DNA of 64,000 nt from the NCBI RefSeq assembly GCF_031085165.1, contig NZ_JAVHTY010000002.1, forward strand, positions 620,001-684,000. Reading direction: 5' to 3'. The notes under the pieces are model-generated. The model saw nothing but the letters and a program-made list of their open reading frames with translations, had not been told where the DNA came from and did no database searches. A program made the position numbers and the translations under genes. Below, piece by piece: positions 43,584-53,712 of this stretch; position 1 is the first letter of the stretch, and each line of letters begins with the position of its first letter. The DNA is from Pseudomonas sp. 102515. GTDB lineage: Bacteria > Pseudomonadota > Gammaproteobacteria > Pseudomonadales > Pseudomonadaceae.

Positions 43584-44993
43584 ATGCGCTGGGCCTGCAT
43601 CCTCTTTCCGCAGCTGGCGCTGGATGCCGTGCTGCGCCGTCATCCGCAGCCGGAGCAGCCGCTGGTGCTGCTCTCCGGACCGCCGCAGCGCCGCCTGCTG
43701 CAGGCGGTCAATCCGGCCGCCCGGGCGCTGGGACTGCGCCCGGGGCTGACCCTGGCCGCCGCCCAGGCACTGACCCGCGACTTCGAGCAGCAGGAGCACG
43801 ATCCGGCGCTCATCGAGACGGCCGAGGCGCTGCTGGCGGCCTGGGGCTATGGCTTCAGCTCCCAGGTCAGTCGCCACTATCCCCGGGCGCTGCTGCTGGA
43901 GATCCAGTCCAGCCTGCCGCTGCTGGGGCCCTGGCCGCGCCTGGAACGGCGTCTGCGCCAGGAGCTCCAGGACCTGGGCTTTCGCCATCGGCTGGCCCTG
44001 GCGCCCAATCCCGTGGCGGCGCGGATGCTGACCAATGTCGCCGACGGTCTCATCGCCTCCCCGGATGACCTGCCGCGCCTGCTCGATCGACTGCCCGTGG
44101 AGCGTGCCGGTTTCGCCCCCCAGCAGGCCCAGGCGCTGGTGCGCATGGGCATCCGCCGCCTGGAGCAACTCAAGGTCCTGCCCAGGGCCGCCCTGGCCCG
44201 GCGCTTCGCCCCGGAGCTCCTGCAGCAGCTGGATCTGCTGAGGGGCAGTCGCGGCCTGGCGCTGGAGTTCTACCGGCCGCCCGATCGTTTCGTGGCGCGG
44301 GTGGAACTCAATTTCGAAGTGGAATCCCACCAGGCGCTGCTGTTCCCGCTGCGCCGCCTCACCGCCGACCTGGCCGCCTGGCTGGCCAGTCGCGACCGTG
44401 GCGTGCAGCGCTTCCTGCTCTGGCTGGAACATCGCCAGGGTCCGGCCACCACCCTGGCCATCGGCCTGCTGGCCCCCGAACGCGATGCCGCCCTGCTGTT
44501 CGAATTCGCCCGTGGTCGCCTCGAACAGCTGCAGGTAGTGGCACCGGTGCTGGCGTTGCGCCTGGAAAGCGAGGAGTTGCCCCTCTTCGTGCCGGAACGC
44601 CATGGCCTGTTCGACGAACGCCCGGCCCAGGCCGTGGGTTGGGAGGTGCTGCGCGAACGCCTGCGTGCCCGGTTGGGCGAGGAAGCGGTGCTGGGCCTCG
44701 GCATCCAGGCGGATCATCGCCCCGAGCGCGCCCTGGTCTGGCGCCAGGAACGACGCCGGGAGATCGCGCTGCCCGGTCTGCGTCCGGGTTGGCTGCTGAG
44801 CGAACCGCGTCCTCTCGACGGTCAGCCAAGACGGGTCCTCGCGGGCCCTGAACGTATCGAAAGTGGCTGGTGGGACGGAGGCGACCAGCGCCGCGACTAC
44901 TACCGCATCGAGGTGGCCGACGGACGCCAGGCCTGGGCCTTTCGCCGCTATGGCGAGGAGACGCCCTGGTGGATCCAGGGCTGGTTCGCATGA
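43584..44993 (+). CDS. imuB: Mutasome protein ImuB (inactive Y-family polymerase)
   Basis: A 469-residue Y-family polymerase-like adaptor. It opens [20 protein letters not shown] where active Y-polymerases carry the metal-binding D-x-D region, so the catalytic acids are missing, as is normal for ImuB. A helix-hairpin-helix region ([20 protein letters not shown] near 190) and a possible clamp-binding ELPLF near 332 follow. It docks DnaE2 and ImuA on the sliding clamp. Its TGA overlaps the dnaE2 ATG by three bases. Confidence 0.92.
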   Translation: MRWACILFPQLALDAVLRRHPQPEQPLVLLSGPPQRRLLQAVNPAARALGLRPGLTLAAAQALTRDFEQQEHDPALIETAEALLAAWGYGFSSQVSRHYPRALLLEIQSSLPLLGPWPRLERRLRQELQDLGFRHRLALAPNPVAARMLTNVADGLIASPDDLPRLLDRLPVERAGFAPQQAQALVRMGIRRLEQLKVLPRAALARRFAPELLQQLDLLRGSRGLALEFYRPPDRFVARVELNFEVESHQALLFPLRRLTADLAAWLASRDRGVQRFLLWLEHRQGPATTLAIGLLAPERDAALLFEFARGRLEQLQVVAPVLALRLESEELPLFVPERHGLFDERPAQAVGWEVLRERLRARLGEEAVLGLGIQADHRPERALVWRQERRREIALPGLRPGWLLSEPRPLDGQPRRVLAGPERIESGWWDGGDQRRDYYRIEVADGRQAWAFRRYGEETPWWIQGWFA

Positions 44994-47900
44994 GTGGCTA
45001 TGCCGAGTTGCACTGCCTGTCGAATTTCAGCTTTCAGCGCGGTGCCTCCAGTGCCCTGGAATTGTTCGAGCGGGCCAAGGCGCTGGGCTACGCCGCGCTG
45101 GCCATCACCGACGAAGGCACCCTGAGCGGCAGCGTCCGCGCCTGGCAGGCGGCGCGCCAGGTCGGGCTGCCCCTTATCGTCGGCAGCGAGCTGACCCTCG
45201 ACGACGGCCTGCGCCTGGTGCTGCTGGTGGAGGATCTGCCGGGTTACGAGTGCCTGTGCGCCCTGATCACCCGGGCGCGCCGTCGTGCGCCCAAGGGGCG
45301 CTACCAGCTGGGTCGCGCGGATTTGCAGCCGCCGCTGCCCGGGTTGCTGGCGATCTGGCTGCCGGGAGAAGAACCCGCGGCCGAGGAGGGCGCCTGGCTC
45401 AAGCAGGTCTTCGCCGAGCGCCTCTGGCTCGGCGTCGAATTGCTGCGCGGCGCCGACGATACCGCCCGACTCATGCAGTTGCAGGCACTGGGCACCCAGC
45501 TGGCTGTGCCGGCAGTGGCCTGTGGCGACGTGCACATGCACGCGCGCGGGCGCCGGGCCCTGCAGGATGTGCTCACCGGCATCCGCCATCACCTGCCGGT
45601 GGCCGAGGCCGGCTATCGCTTGCATCCCAACGGCGAGCGCCATCTGCGTCCGCTGACGGTGCTCGAAGGCCTCTATCCCGCGGCGCTGCGCGCCGAGACC
45701 CTGGCGATCGCCGCCCGCTGCCGCTTCGACCTGGGCGAATTGCGCTATCGCTATCCCCAGGAGGTAATACCCGCCGGCGAGACGGCCGGCTCCTGGCTGG
45801 CCGAGCTGACCCGTCGCGGCCTGGCCTGGCGCTGGCCAGAGGGCGCGCCGGAAAGGATCACCGACCAGGTGGCCCGGGAGCTGGCGCTGATCGCCGAGAA
45901 GGGCTACGAGAACTACTTTCTCACCGTGCACGACATCGTCGACTACGCCCGCCGCCAGCACATCCTCTGCCAGGGCCGCGGCTCGGCGGCCAACTCGGTG
46001 GTCTGCTATGTGCTGGGCATCACCGAGCTGAATCCGCTCACCGGCAATCTGCTGTTCGAGCGCTTCATCTCCCGCGAGCGCGACGAGCCGCCCGACATCG
46101 ACGTCGACTTCGAGCACGAGCGGCGCGAAGAGGTCATCCAGTACGTCTTTCGCCGCTATGGGCGCGAGCGGGCCGCGCTCACCGCGGTGGTCAGCACCTA
46201 CCATGCCGCCGGCGCCCTGCGCGATGTCGGCAAGGCGCTGGGTCTGCCGGGCGACCAGCTCGACGCCCTGTCCGGGTGCGCCGGGCGCTGGACCGACGAG
46301 ATCCCCGGCCCCGCACGTCTGCGCGAAGCCGGTTTCGATCCTGACAGCCCCCTGCTGCAGCGGGTGCTCATCCTTGCCGGCCAGTTGATCGGCTTTCCCC
46401 GGCATCTCTCCCAGCACCCCGGCGGCTTCGTCATCTCCGAGGCGCCCCTGGCCACGCTGGTGCCGGTGGAAAACGCCGCCATGCCCGAACGCACCCTGAT
46501 CCAGTGGGACAAGGACGACCTCGATGCCGTGGGCCTGCTCAAGGTCGACATCCTCGCCCTGGGCATGCTCAGCGCCCTGCGCCGCTGCTTCGACCTGGTC
46601 GCCGGCTGGCGCGGCCAGCGCTGGACCCTGGCCAGCCTGCCCCAGGAAGACCAGCCCACCTACGCCATGATCTCCCGTGCCGATACGGTGGGGGTGTTCC
46701 AGATCGAATCCCGCGCCCAGATGGCCATGCTGCCGCGCCTCAGGCCGCAAACCCTCTACGACCTGGTGATCGAGGTGGCCATCGTCCGTCCCGGTCCCAT
46801 CCAGGGCGACATGGTGCATCCCTACCTGCGCCGCCGGAACGGGGAAGAGGAGGCCGACTATCCCCATGACGAATTGCGTCCGGCGCTGGAGCGTACCCTG
46901 GGGGTGCCGCTGTTCCAGGAACAGGTGATGCAGATCGCCATGGTCGCCGCCCAGTACACGCCCGGCGAGGCCGATCAGCTGCGCCGCTCCATGGCTGCCT
47001 GGAAGCGCCATGGCGGCCTCGAACCCCATCGCCAACGGTTGCACAGCCGCATGGTCGAGCGCGGCTATCGCCCGGAGTTCGCCGCGCGCCTCTTCGAGCA
47101 GATCAAGGGCTTCGGCAGCTACGGCTTTCCCGAATCCCATGCCGCCAGCTTCGCCCTGCTGACCTATGCCAGTTCCTGGCTCAAGTGCCACGAGCCGGCC
47201 GCCTTCGCCTGTGCCCTGGTCAACAGCTGGCCGATGGGTTTCTACAGTCCGGATCAGGTGTTGCAGGACGCCCGGCGCCACGGCATCGAGGTGCGCGCGG
47301 TGACCGTGCAGGCCAGTGACTGGGATTGCCGGCTGGAGGCGGGTGCCGGCCACCAGCCGGCGATCCGCCTGGGCCTGCGCCTGGTGCAGGGGCTGGCGGA
47401 AGCGGCTGGCCAGCGCCTGGTAGCGGCACGGGGCACGCAGCCGTTTCACGACGTCGAGGACCTCTGTCGCCGGGCCGAGCTGGATGCCCGGGCGCGCGGG
47501 CAACTGGCCGAGGCCGGCGCCCTGGCGGAGCTGGCCGGGGATCGCCATCAGGCACGCTGGGCCATGGCCGGGGTGGAGCGCCAGCTGCCGCTGTTCGCGT
47601 CGGCGGACAGCGCCCTGGAGGAACGGCCGACCTTGCCCGTACCCAGCGTCGCGGAAAACGTCCATGCCGATTACCGCATGCTGGGCACCACCCTGGGGCC
47701 GCATCCGCTGAGTCTGCTGCGCGGCGAACTCCAGGCACGGCGCTGCCGGGATTTCCGTCAGCTGGACGAGATCAGGCCCGGTGCCCTGGTACGGGTAGCC
47801 GGACTGGTGCGCGGACGACAGCGCCCGGGCACGGCCAGCGGGGTGATCTTCGTGACCCTGGAAGACGAGCACGGCATGCTCAATGTGGTGGTCTGGCGCG

Positions 47901-48064
47901 CGGTGGGCGAACAGCAGCGTCGACCCCTGCTGCAGGCACGGCTGCTACAGGTCGAGGGGCATCTGGAACGGGAGGCGGGGGTGCAGCATCTGATCGCCGG
48001 TCGCCTGACCGACCTGAGTCCGCTGCTCGACGAGCTCATGGTGTCGAGTCGGGATTTTCACTAG
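44990..48064 (+). CDS. dnaE2: Error-prone DNA polymerase DnaE2
   Basis: A 1024-residue C-family polymerase, close to the usual 1030 or so. The N-terminal PHP domain ([18 protein letters not shown]) is followed by the palm with [18 protein letters not shown] near 366, the conserved [13 protein letters not shown] near 325, the tandem HhH region, and a C-terminal OB domain ([20 protein letters not shown]). QLPLF near 864 resembles a clamp-binding motif. It carries out mutagenic synthesis past lesions during the SOS response. Start ATG overlaps the imuB stop. Confidence 0.95.
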   Translation: MSGYAELHCLSNFSFQRGASSALELFERAKALGYAALAITDEGTLSGSVRAWQAARQVGLPLIVGSELTLDDGLRLVLLVEDLPGYECLCALITRARRRAPKGRYQLGRADLQPPLPGLLAIWLPGEEPAAEEGAWLKQVFAERLWLGVELLRGADDTARLMQLQALGTQLAVPAVACGDVHMHARGRRALQDVLTGIRHHLPVAEAGYRLHPNGERHLRPLTVLEGLYPAALRAETLAIAARCRFDLGELRYRYPQEVIPAGETAGSWLAELTRRGLAWRWPEGAPERITDQVARELALIAEKGYENYFLTVHDIVDYARRQHILCQGRGSAANSVVCYVLGITELNPLTGNLLFERFISRERDEPPDIDVDFEHERREEVIQYVFRRYGRERAALTAVVSTYHAAGALRDVGKALGLPGDQLDALSGCAGRWTDEIPGPARLREAGFDPDSPLLQRVLILAGQLIGFPRHLSQHPGGFVISEAPLATLVPVENAAMPERTLIQWDKDDLDAVGLLKVDILALGMLSALRRCFDLVAGWRGQRWTLASLPQEDQPTYAMISRADTVGVFQIESRAQMAMLPRLRPQTLYDLVIEVAIVRPGPIQGDMVHPYLRRRNGEEEADYPHDELRPALERTLGVPLFQEQVMQIAMVAAQYTPGEADQLRRSMAAWKRHGGLEPHRQRLHSRMVERGYRPEFAARLFEQIKGFGSYGFPESHAASFALLTYASSWLKCHEPAAFACALVNSWPMGFYSPDQVLQDARRHGIEVRAVTVQASDWDCRLEAGAGHQPAIRLGLRLVQGLAEAAGQRLVAARGTQPFHDVEDLCRRAELDARARGQLAEAGALAELAGDRHQARWAMAGVERQLPLFASADSALEERPTLPVPSVAENVHADYRMLGTTLGPHPLSLLRGELQARRCRDFRQLDEIRPGALVRVAGLVRGRQRPGTASGVIFVTLEDEHGMLNVVVWRAVGEQQRRPLLQARLLQVEGHLEREAGVQHLIAGRLTDLSPLLDELMVSSRDFH

Positions 48065-48115
48065 GACGCGGACGGGGAAAAGCGGGGAGGGAGAGAGCGG
48101 GTGGAGCGGGGGACT

Positions 48116-48148
48116 GTCTTCCGAAGCGCTCTGGAGCGCCCGGAAGAC
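48116..48148. terminator. Hairpin between dnaE2 and hupB
   Basis: GTCTTCCG/CGGAAGAC form the outer stem and GCGCTC/GAGCGC the inner one. It lacks a T tract but sits between two convergent genes and could end either transcript. Confidence 0.5.
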
Positions 48149-48168
48149 AAGAATCGACCAACGCAGTC

Positions 48169-48441
48169 TTAGCTGACGGCGTCTTTGAGGCCTTTGCCGG
48201 GCTTGAAGCCGGGCAGCTTGGCAGCGGCGATCTTGATGGTGGCACCGGTCTGCGGGTTGCGGCCTTCGCGAGCAGCGCGCTCTTTCACTGCGAAAGTTCC
48301 GAAACCGACCAGGCTGACGCTGTCGCCTTGCTTCAGGGCGTCGGTCACCGCAGTGGTGAAGGCGTCCAGGGCTTTGGCAGCGGTGGCCTTGGGCAGGTCG
48401 GCAGACGCGGCAATGGCGTCGATCAGCTCAGCTTTATTCAT
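48169..48441 (-). CDS. hupB: DNA-binding protein HU-beta
   Basis: A 90-residue histone-like protein that bends and compacts [31 protein letters not shown] is the dimerisation half, [26 protein letters not shown] leads to the DNA-contacting arm with its Arg-Asn-Pro, and [15 protein letters not shown] closes it. Length and sequence are typical of Pseudomonas HupB. Confidence 0.95.
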   Translation of the reverse strand: MNKAELIDAIAASADLPKATAAKALDAFTTAVTDALKQGDSVSLVGFGTFAVKERAAREGRNPQTGATIKIAAAKLPGFKPGKGLKDAVS

Positions 48442-48695
48442 GTAAAAACTCCATGTGTGAGTATTGGCCAGGCAGTATAGCGGCAGCTTTGCCTTGCGTA
48501 GAGCCTTTGTGAGCCTCTACGTGGCCGGTTGAAGCAGCCTTGTTATTCGGCGCTACAGGATACGCATAGCGGGCGAAAGAACGATAGGGTATTCGATCTA
48601 GCAGGGGCGTGAAAACCTGATCCGCACTGCATTTTCCACGCTTCACAGCCCAGCCGTCGCCTTTTTGGGCAGCGGCGATGGCCGTTTGGTTTCCT

Positions 48696-48842
48696 CTAGG
48701 CGCTGAACGAAAAGTCGCCGAGCGATGGTGAGGCGAGGCGAAAAACCTTGAGGAAGCGGAGTTTACAAGTGGTAAATGAGCATTCCGAAAGGTTTTTCAA
48801 CGAAGCATCACCGAGCGCAGGCAGTTTTCGTACAGTGCCTAA
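48696..48842. repeat. 147-bp imperfect palindromic element
   Basis: The left end CTAGGCGCTGAACGAAAA and the right end TTTTCGTACAGTGCCTAA are near-complementary; inside, CGCCGAGCGATGGTGA is mirrored by TCACCGAGCG and AAAAACCTT by AAGGTTTTT, around GTTTACAAGTGGTAAA(TG). The single strand could fold into one long hairpin. No reading frame fits it. It ends inside the stop codon region of the YkgJ gene. The 255 bp between it and hupB show only the hupB upstream region. Confidence 0.65.
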
Positions 48843-49210
48843 GCTACGCGGTCGGGTGATAGCTGCGGCTGCAACGGCGGCGTCAGGGGCGGCAGCCCAT
48901 AGGCGGCGCGGGCCGCATCGCAGTGCGGATTGGCTTCGCCGTTCTCCCAGGCGGCGGTGAACTCGCGGCAGGTGCTGGAACGGTTCTCGTAGAGGGTGCA
49001 GCGCGTGCCGCAGCCCACCTCGCCCAGCAGTGCCGCGCAGCGTACCGGCTTCTGCTCGGTGCCCTGCATGGCCACCAGATGCGGGCTGACCGCGAGGGTG
49101 AGGTGGTCAGGCACGAGGCCGCCTGCCGACTGGCATTCGCCCCAATAGAAAGACACGCGAAAATGGGCGCAGCAGGCGCCACAGCTCAGGCAAGGATTCT
49201 CGGTCGACAT
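48839..49210 (-). CDS. YkgJ family cysteine-cluster protein
   Basis: A 123-residue cytoplasmic protein with the UPF0153/YkgJ cysteine pattern: CLSCGACC near 8-14, then CAALLGEVGCGTRCTLYENRSSTCREF carrying four more cysteines, and a final one near 97. The cysteines probably bind zinc or an iron-sulfur cluster; function is unknown. The last bases overlap the palindromic element. Confidence 0.82.
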   Translation of the reverse strand: MSTENPCLSCGACCAHFRVSFYWGECQSAGGLVPDHLTLAVSPHLVAMQGTEQKPVRCAALLGEVGCGTRCTLYENRSSTCREFTAAWENGEANPHCDAARAAYGLPPLTPPLQPQLSPDRVA

Positions 49211-49315
49211 GGACGACAGCCATCGCAGGAACCGGCAGCGCCGGCGGGACAGGCACGGATTCTAGGCAAGCCCCCGCAGGCTGCGAAGCCCCTCCAACGA
49301 CCGTTCGGCGGCGAC

Positions 49316-50239
49316 CTACGGCAGTCTTTTCAGGTGCTCGGGTGTGACCAGATGTCGCTGCAGCCAGGCGATGAACAGCCGCACCTTGGCCGGCACCAGG
49401 CGCCGATGGGGATAGAGGGCATGGATGGCGATGGCCTGGGTGTACCAGGGGGCGAACAGTCGCTCCAGGCGACCCTTCGCCAGGTCATCGCCCACCAGGA
49501 AATCCGGCTGGCGAATGATGCCATGGCCGTCCAGCGCCGCCTGGTGCAGGACGCTGCCATTGTTGGCGCGCAGGGGTCCGCTGACCTTGACCTGCAGGCG
49601 CGCCCCCTCACGCTGGAATTCCCAGAGATCGCCGTCGCTGGCGTAGCTGTAGAGCAGGCAGCGATGTTCACGCAATTCGGCAGGATGCTCGGGGCGACCG
49701 TGGCGCCGCAGATAGGCGGGCGCGGCGCAGATGAACAGCTCGACCGCCCCCAGCGGCTGCGCCACCAGGCTGGAATCGCTGAGGTCGCCGATGCGCACGG
49801 CCAGGTCGAAGCCTTCCTCGACCAGGCGCACCTGGCGATCGCTCAGCTCCAGGTCGATGGCGACCTCGGGATACTCGTGCAGGAAGCTGCTCACCAGGGG
49901 CGCCAGGTGACGCACCCCAAAGGTCAGGGGCGCACTGACCCGGAGGCGCCCCTGGGGCCGTTCGTGGCCCTCCTGCAGGCGCTGTTCGAGGGCCTCCAGA
50001 TCTCCCAGCAGGGGCACCAGTCCTTCATGCAGGGTGCGTCCGGCCTCGGTCAGGCTCAGGGTACGGGTAGTGCGCTGCAGCAGCCGCGTGCCGTAATGCC
50101 GTTCTAGGGCGGCCAGGTGCTTGGTGAGCGCCGAGCGTGACAGCTCCAGCCGCTCCGCCGCGGCGGTCAGGCTGCCGAGTTCCACGATCTTGATGAAGGC
50201 CTGCAGGGCTCTGAGGGTATCCAAAGATTGTTTCCACAA
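49316..50239 (-). CDS. LysR family regulator
   Basis: A 307-residue regulator with the DNA-binding helices in LRALQAFIKIVELGSLTAAAERLELSRSALTKHLAALERHYGTRLL and an effector domain beginning GRLRVSAPLTFGVRHLAPL. It belongs to the CrgA/PA-type group with the SAP(L/M)-x-FG motif. It is divergent from the doxX-ygiD pair across 86 bp and is their likely regulator. Confidence 0.88.
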   Translation of the reverse strand: MWKQSLDTLRALQAFIKIVELGSLTAAAERLELSRSALTKHLAALERHYGTRLLQRTTRTLSLTEAGRTLHEGLVPLLGDLEALEQRLQEGHERPQGRLRVSAPLTFGVRHLAPLVSSFLHEYPEVAIDLELSDRQVRLVEEGFDLAVRIGDLSDSSLVAQPLGAVELFICAAPAYLRRHGRPEHPAELREHRCLLYSYASDGDLWEFQREGARLQVKVSGPLRANNGSVLHQAALDGHGIIRQPDFLVGDDLAKGRLERLFAPWYTQAIAIHALYPHRRLVPAKVRLFIAWLQRHLVTPEHLKRLP

Positions 50240-50325
50240 TGTGCACAGTTCATTCCCAGGGTGCGCCTTTATTCGCGTGCTGGAAACAGGACAATGGGAT
50301 CATCTTTCCCTGCCCGAGAATCAGC

Positions 50326-50724
50326 ATGACTGACCGTACTGCATCCTATGCCCCGCTGCTGCTGCGCCTGGCCCTGGGCGCCATGTTCCTGGCCCATGGC
50401 CTGACCAAGCTGCTGGTGTTCACGCTACCGGGCACGGCAGGCTTCTTCGCCTCGGTGGGCTTTCCCGGCTGGCTGGCCTATCCGGCCACCTTCTTCGAGC
50501 TGGGCGCGGGCGTGCTCCTGATCCTCGGCGCCTGGGTGCGTCCGGTCGCGGCAGTCGCCGCCGTCCAACTGTTCGCGGCCGCGACGGTCCATTTCGGCAA
50601 CGGCTGGTCCTTCTCCAATCCCCATGGCGGCTGGGAATATCCGGTCTTTCTCGCCGTGACCGCCGCCGCCCTGGCGCTGCTGGGCGCTGGCCAGCTCTCC
50701 TGGGATGCCCGCAAGCGTTCCTGA
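50326..50724 (+). CDS. DoxX family membrane protein
   Basis: A 132-residue protein with four hydrophobic helices. LLLRLALGAMFLAHGLTKLL is the typical first helix with the His-Gly-x-x-K motif, and FFELGAGVLLILG the second-helix glutamate. DoxX proteins are membrane partners of redox or oxidative-stress functions; the precise role is unknown. Start at 50326 with 'GAGAATCAGC' upstream. Twenty-three bases separate it from ygiD, so the two form an operon. Confidence 0.85.
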   Translation: MTDRTASYAPLLLRLALGAMFLAHGLTKLLVFTLPGTAGFFASVGFPGWLAYPATFFELGAGVLLILGAWVRPVAAVAAVQLFAAATVHFGNGWSFSNPHGGWEYPVFLAVTAAALALLGAGQLSWDARKRS

Positions 50725-50747
50725 ACCCTGCCCGAGAGGTCGCCACC

Positions 50748-51524
50748 ATGTCGCTTCCCACCTTGTTCGTTTCCCACGGTTCGCCCATGGAGGCGCTCGA
50801 CGCCGGCGCGGCGGGAACGGCCTGGCGCGACCTGGGACGGTCGCTGCCGACCCCGGCCGCCATCGTCGTGGTCTCGGCGCACTTCGATACCCGGGTTCCG
50901 CTGTTCGGCAGCGCCAAGCGGCCGGCTACCGTCCATGACTTCTATGGCTTTCCCGAGGCCCTCCACCGGCTGGACTATCCCGCGCCTGGCGCTCCGGCCC
51001 TGGCCGAGCAGCTGGCGCAGGGGCTACGTGACCAGGGCTGGGAGGCCGAAACCGGCGAGCAGGGGCTGGATCATGGCGCCTGGGTGCCGCTGCGCTATCT
51101 CTATCCCGACGCTCGGATCCCCGTGGTGCCGCTGTCGATGAGCGCTGCCCGCGGACCGGACTATCACTATGCCCTGGGCCAGGCGCTGGCCAGGGTGCTA
51201 CCGGCGGACACCCTGCTGATCGGCTCGGGCAGCCTGACCCACAACCTCGGTGATTTCCGCCGTGGAGGCGCCGACTCCCCCAGCTATGTGCGGGACTTCC
51301 AGCAATGGATGCAGACGCGGCTGCGCGGGCGGGACCTGGACGCCTTGCTCGACTACCGGCGTCAGGCGCCGCAGGCCCGTCAGGCCCATCCCACCGACGA
51401 GCACCTGTTGCCGCTGTTTGTCGCCCTGGGCGCGGCCGATCCCGAGGGCACCTTCAGCGTCCATCACGACGGCATCGCCCATCGCATCCTGGCCATGGAT
51501 CTCTACGGCTTTTACCGCCACTAG
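50748..51524 (+). CDS. ygiD: Class III extradiol dioxygenase, YgiD/4,5-DOPA type
   Basis: A 258-residue enzyme of the LigB superfamily. The metal and catalytic histidines are visible in LFVSHGSP, VVSAHFD, GLDHGAWVPLRYLYP and GSLTHNLGDF, and FSVHHDGIAHRIL lies at the C-terminus. E. coli YgiD opens the ring of L-DOPA; plant relatives make betalamic acid. The natural bacterial substrate is unsettled. It is followed by a terminator. Confidence 0.88.
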   Translation: MSLPTLFVSHGSPMEALDAGAAGTAWRDLGRSLPTPAAIVVVSAHFDTRVPLFGSAKRPATVHDFYGFPEALHRLDYPAPGAPALAEQLAQGLRDQGWEAETGEQGLDHGAWVPLRYLYPDARIPVVPLSMSAARGPDYHYALGQALARVLPADTLLIGSGSLTHNLGDFRRGGADSPSYVRDFQQWMQTRLRGRDLDALLDYRRQAPQARQAHPTDEHLLPLFVALGAADPEGTFSVHHDGIAHRILAMDLYGFYRH

Positions 51525-51541
51525 CCGCTCGCCAACAAAAC

Positions 51542-51570
51542 GCCCGGATCGATAACGGATCCGGGCTTTT
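51542..51570. terminator. Bidirectional terminator after ygiD
   Basis: GCCCGGATC and GATCCGGGC pair around a seven-base loop, with TTTT on one side and AAAA on the other, so it can serve ygiD and the convergent Yip1 gene. Confidence 0.85.
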
Positions 51571-51594
51571 CGCTAACTACAAAACGCCGTTCGA

Positions 51595-52188
51595 TCAGCC
51601 AAACAGCTTGGGACCATAACCCCACATCAGTACCGTGGTGGCCATCAGTACCTCCAGCACCAGCACCCCGATGGCCAGGGTGGAGCCGGACATGATGAAG
51701 CCTTCCCGCTGGTCGATATTGAGGAAGGAGGGAATGCCGGTATAGAGCAGGTAGGCCGAATAGGCCAGGCCGACGATCCCGGCGATGGCGCACAGCCACA
51801 CCAGCGGATAGAAGCCCGCCAGGCCGCTCAGCAGCATGGGCGTGGCCACGTAGCCGGCGAAGAGGATGCAGCGGTTGGCGCTGGGCCGATCCGGATAGCG
51901 TCGTGCCAGCCAATGGATCACATGCCCCATGGCCACCACCGCCGCCATGATCAGCGCATAGCTGATGACCGCCAGGACCACCGCCGTGGGCAGGTCCAGC
52001 ACATGGGCTTCACTGCCACCGAAGCGCCAACCGAAGGTCGTGGTGCCCACCAGGGAGGCGACGACGGGAATGGCCGCCAGGAAGGCGACATGATGGGCAA
52101 AGAAGTGCCCGACCGTTTCCCCTTCGCGACGGATCTGTTGCCACTCGCGATCGGGATGGGCCAGCAAGCCCCAGACATGATTGATCAT
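51595..52188 (-). CDS. Yip1 family membrane protein
   Basis: A 197-residue protein with five hydrophobic segments and the bacterial Yip1-domain start HVWGLLAHPDREWQQIR. Function is unknown; bacterial members are often near stress or lipid genes. ATG at 52188 is favoured over one five codons upstream because AGGAG lies at the correct distance. The 292 bp upstream to hpxO contain no further feature I can name. Confidence 0.8.
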   Translation of the reverse strand: MINHVWGLLAHPDREWQQIRREGETVGHFFAHHVAFLAAIPVVASLVGTTTFGWRFGGSEAHVLDLPTAVVLAVISYALIMAAVVAMGHVIHWLARRYPDRPSANRCILFAGYVATPMLLSGLAGFYPLVWLCAIAGIVGLAYSAYLLYTGIPSFLNIDQREGFIMSGSTLAIGVLVLEVLMATTVLMWGYGPKLFG

Positions 52189-52480
52189 GATCCTGCTCCT
52201 CACCCGCTGTAGTCGCCGCAGGCGGGCCTTTGTGGATGGGCGAACGCTGAGTAAAACGCAACGGGCGACTACTATACGAGTATAGAAGAGCTCTGGAATG
52301 CGTCATGCGAACCGACGAAGGGCAGCGTGCCTGGAAACGAAGCGACCAATGGTCACGGGGCACCACGCTGGTGCGTTTCCGGGCCCCTGGCATCCGGGCA
52401 GCGCACGGAAGGCAATACTTGACCACTTGGACAAGAAATTGCTTGCTCGAGGCATCTGTTACCGGTCAACGAGGTCCGTC

Positions 52481-53638
52481 ATGCCATCTCTCGACATCAT
52501 CATCGCCGGTGCCGGCATGGGCGGCCTCACCGCCGCCCTGGCGCTGCAGCAGGCCGGGCACCGGGTTCGCCTGTTCGAGCGGGCGCAGGACCTGGCCCCC
52601 ATCGGCGCGGCCCTCTCCATCTGGCCCAACGGCGTCAAGGTACTCGAACACCTGGGGTTGGGGCCCGCCATCGCCGCGGTCAGCGGCGACATGCAGACCA
52701 TGAGCTACCGCGACCATCAGGGACAGTTGCTGACCCAGTTCAGCCTGCTGCCTCTTTATGCAGCCGTCGGACGGCCAGCACGCCCCATCGCCCGCGCCCA
52801 CCTGCAGCGCCTCCTGCTGGACGCCGTGGGCGCCGAGCGGGTGACCCTGGGTGTCGGCTGCGAGGGCTTCGAGCAGGATGCAGCCGGGGTGACGGTGCTG
52901 CTCGGCGACGGTCGGCGTGAGCGGGCCGATCTGCTGATCGCCGCCGATGGCACCCACTCGCGCCTGCGGGAGCGGGTGGTGGGCCAGGCCATCACCCGCG
53001 CGTATTGCGGCTACGTGAACTGGAACGGGCGGGTGAGGATCGCGCCGGAGCTGGCCGAAGCCCACGACTGGGCGCAATTCGTCGGGGCGCACCAGCGTGT
53101 CTCGCTGATGCCCATGGGCGGTGATGAATTCTATTTCTTCTTCGACGTACCCCTGCCCAAGGGCACGCCCAACGATCGCAGCCGTTACCGCGCGGAGCTG
53201 GCCGAGCATTTCGCCGGCTGGGCGCCGCCGGTGCAACGCCTGATCGAACGGCTAGATCCCCAGGGCGTGGCCCGGGTGGAGATCCACGACACCCGGCCAC
53301 TGCCGACGCTGGTACAGGGGCGGGTGGCGCTGCTGGGTGATTCCGCCCATGCCATGGCCCCGGACCTGGGGCAGGGCGGTTGCCAGGCCATGGAGGATGC
53401 CTGGGTGCTGGCGCGCTGCCTGGACGCCGAGGCCGATCCGCGCGCGGCGCTTCAGGCCTATGAACACGCTCGATTGGAGCGGGTCGCCGGGATCGTCGAG
53501 CGGGCGCGCAAGCGCTGCGAGATCACCCACGGCCACGAGCCGCTGGCCACCCAGGCCTGGTACGCCGAGCTGGCCCGGGAAACCGGCGAGACGGTGATCG
53601 CCGGTCTGCGCAAGACCGCCGAGGGAGGTCCGCTGTGA
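52481..53638 (+). CDS. hpxO: FAD-dependent urate hydroxylase-like monooxygenase (HpxO)
   Basis: A 385-residue flavoprotein of the PHBH-type aromatic hydroxylase family. IIIAGAGMGGLTAALAL is the FAD-binding fingerprint, LLIAADGTHSRLRE the DG motif, and VALLGDSAHAMAPDLGQGGCQAMEDA the second FAD motif. PIGAALSIWPNGVKVLEHLG, AYCGYVNWNGRV and EFYFFFDVPLPKG match characterised HpxO, which converts urate to 5-hydroxyisourate. No other purine-catabolic gene lies in the window, so urate as substrate is inferred from similarity alone. Confidence 0.78.
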   Translation: MPSLDIIIAGAGMGGLTAALALQQAGHRVRLFERAQDLAPIGAALSIWPNGVKVLEHLGLGPAIAAVSGDMQTMSYRDHQGQLLTQFSLLPLYAAVGRPARPIARAHLQRLLLDAVGAERVTLGVGCEGFEQDAAGVTVLLGDGRRERADLLIAADGTHSRLRERVVGQAITRAYCGYVNWNGRVRIAPELAEAHDWAQFVGAHQRVSLMPMGGDEFYFFFDVPLPKGTPNDRSRYRAELAEHFAGWAPPVQRLIERLDPQGVARVEIHDTRPLPTLVQGRVALLGDSAHAMAPDLGQGGCQAMEDAWVLARCLDAEADPRAALQAYEHARLERVAGIVERARKRCEITHGHEPLATQAWYAELARETGETVIAGLRKTAEGGPL

Positions 53639-53712
53639 AATAGCCCTGGCCCGCGGCGACGAATGGCAATACCTTGGGTCGAAAGGCCCAGTCCCTCGTC
53701 GGAGAATTTGCC

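Noticed and set aside
44948-47872. 974-codon frame opposite dnaE2
   Set aside because: Low-complexity antisense translation without motifs; dnaE2 is certain on the other strand.
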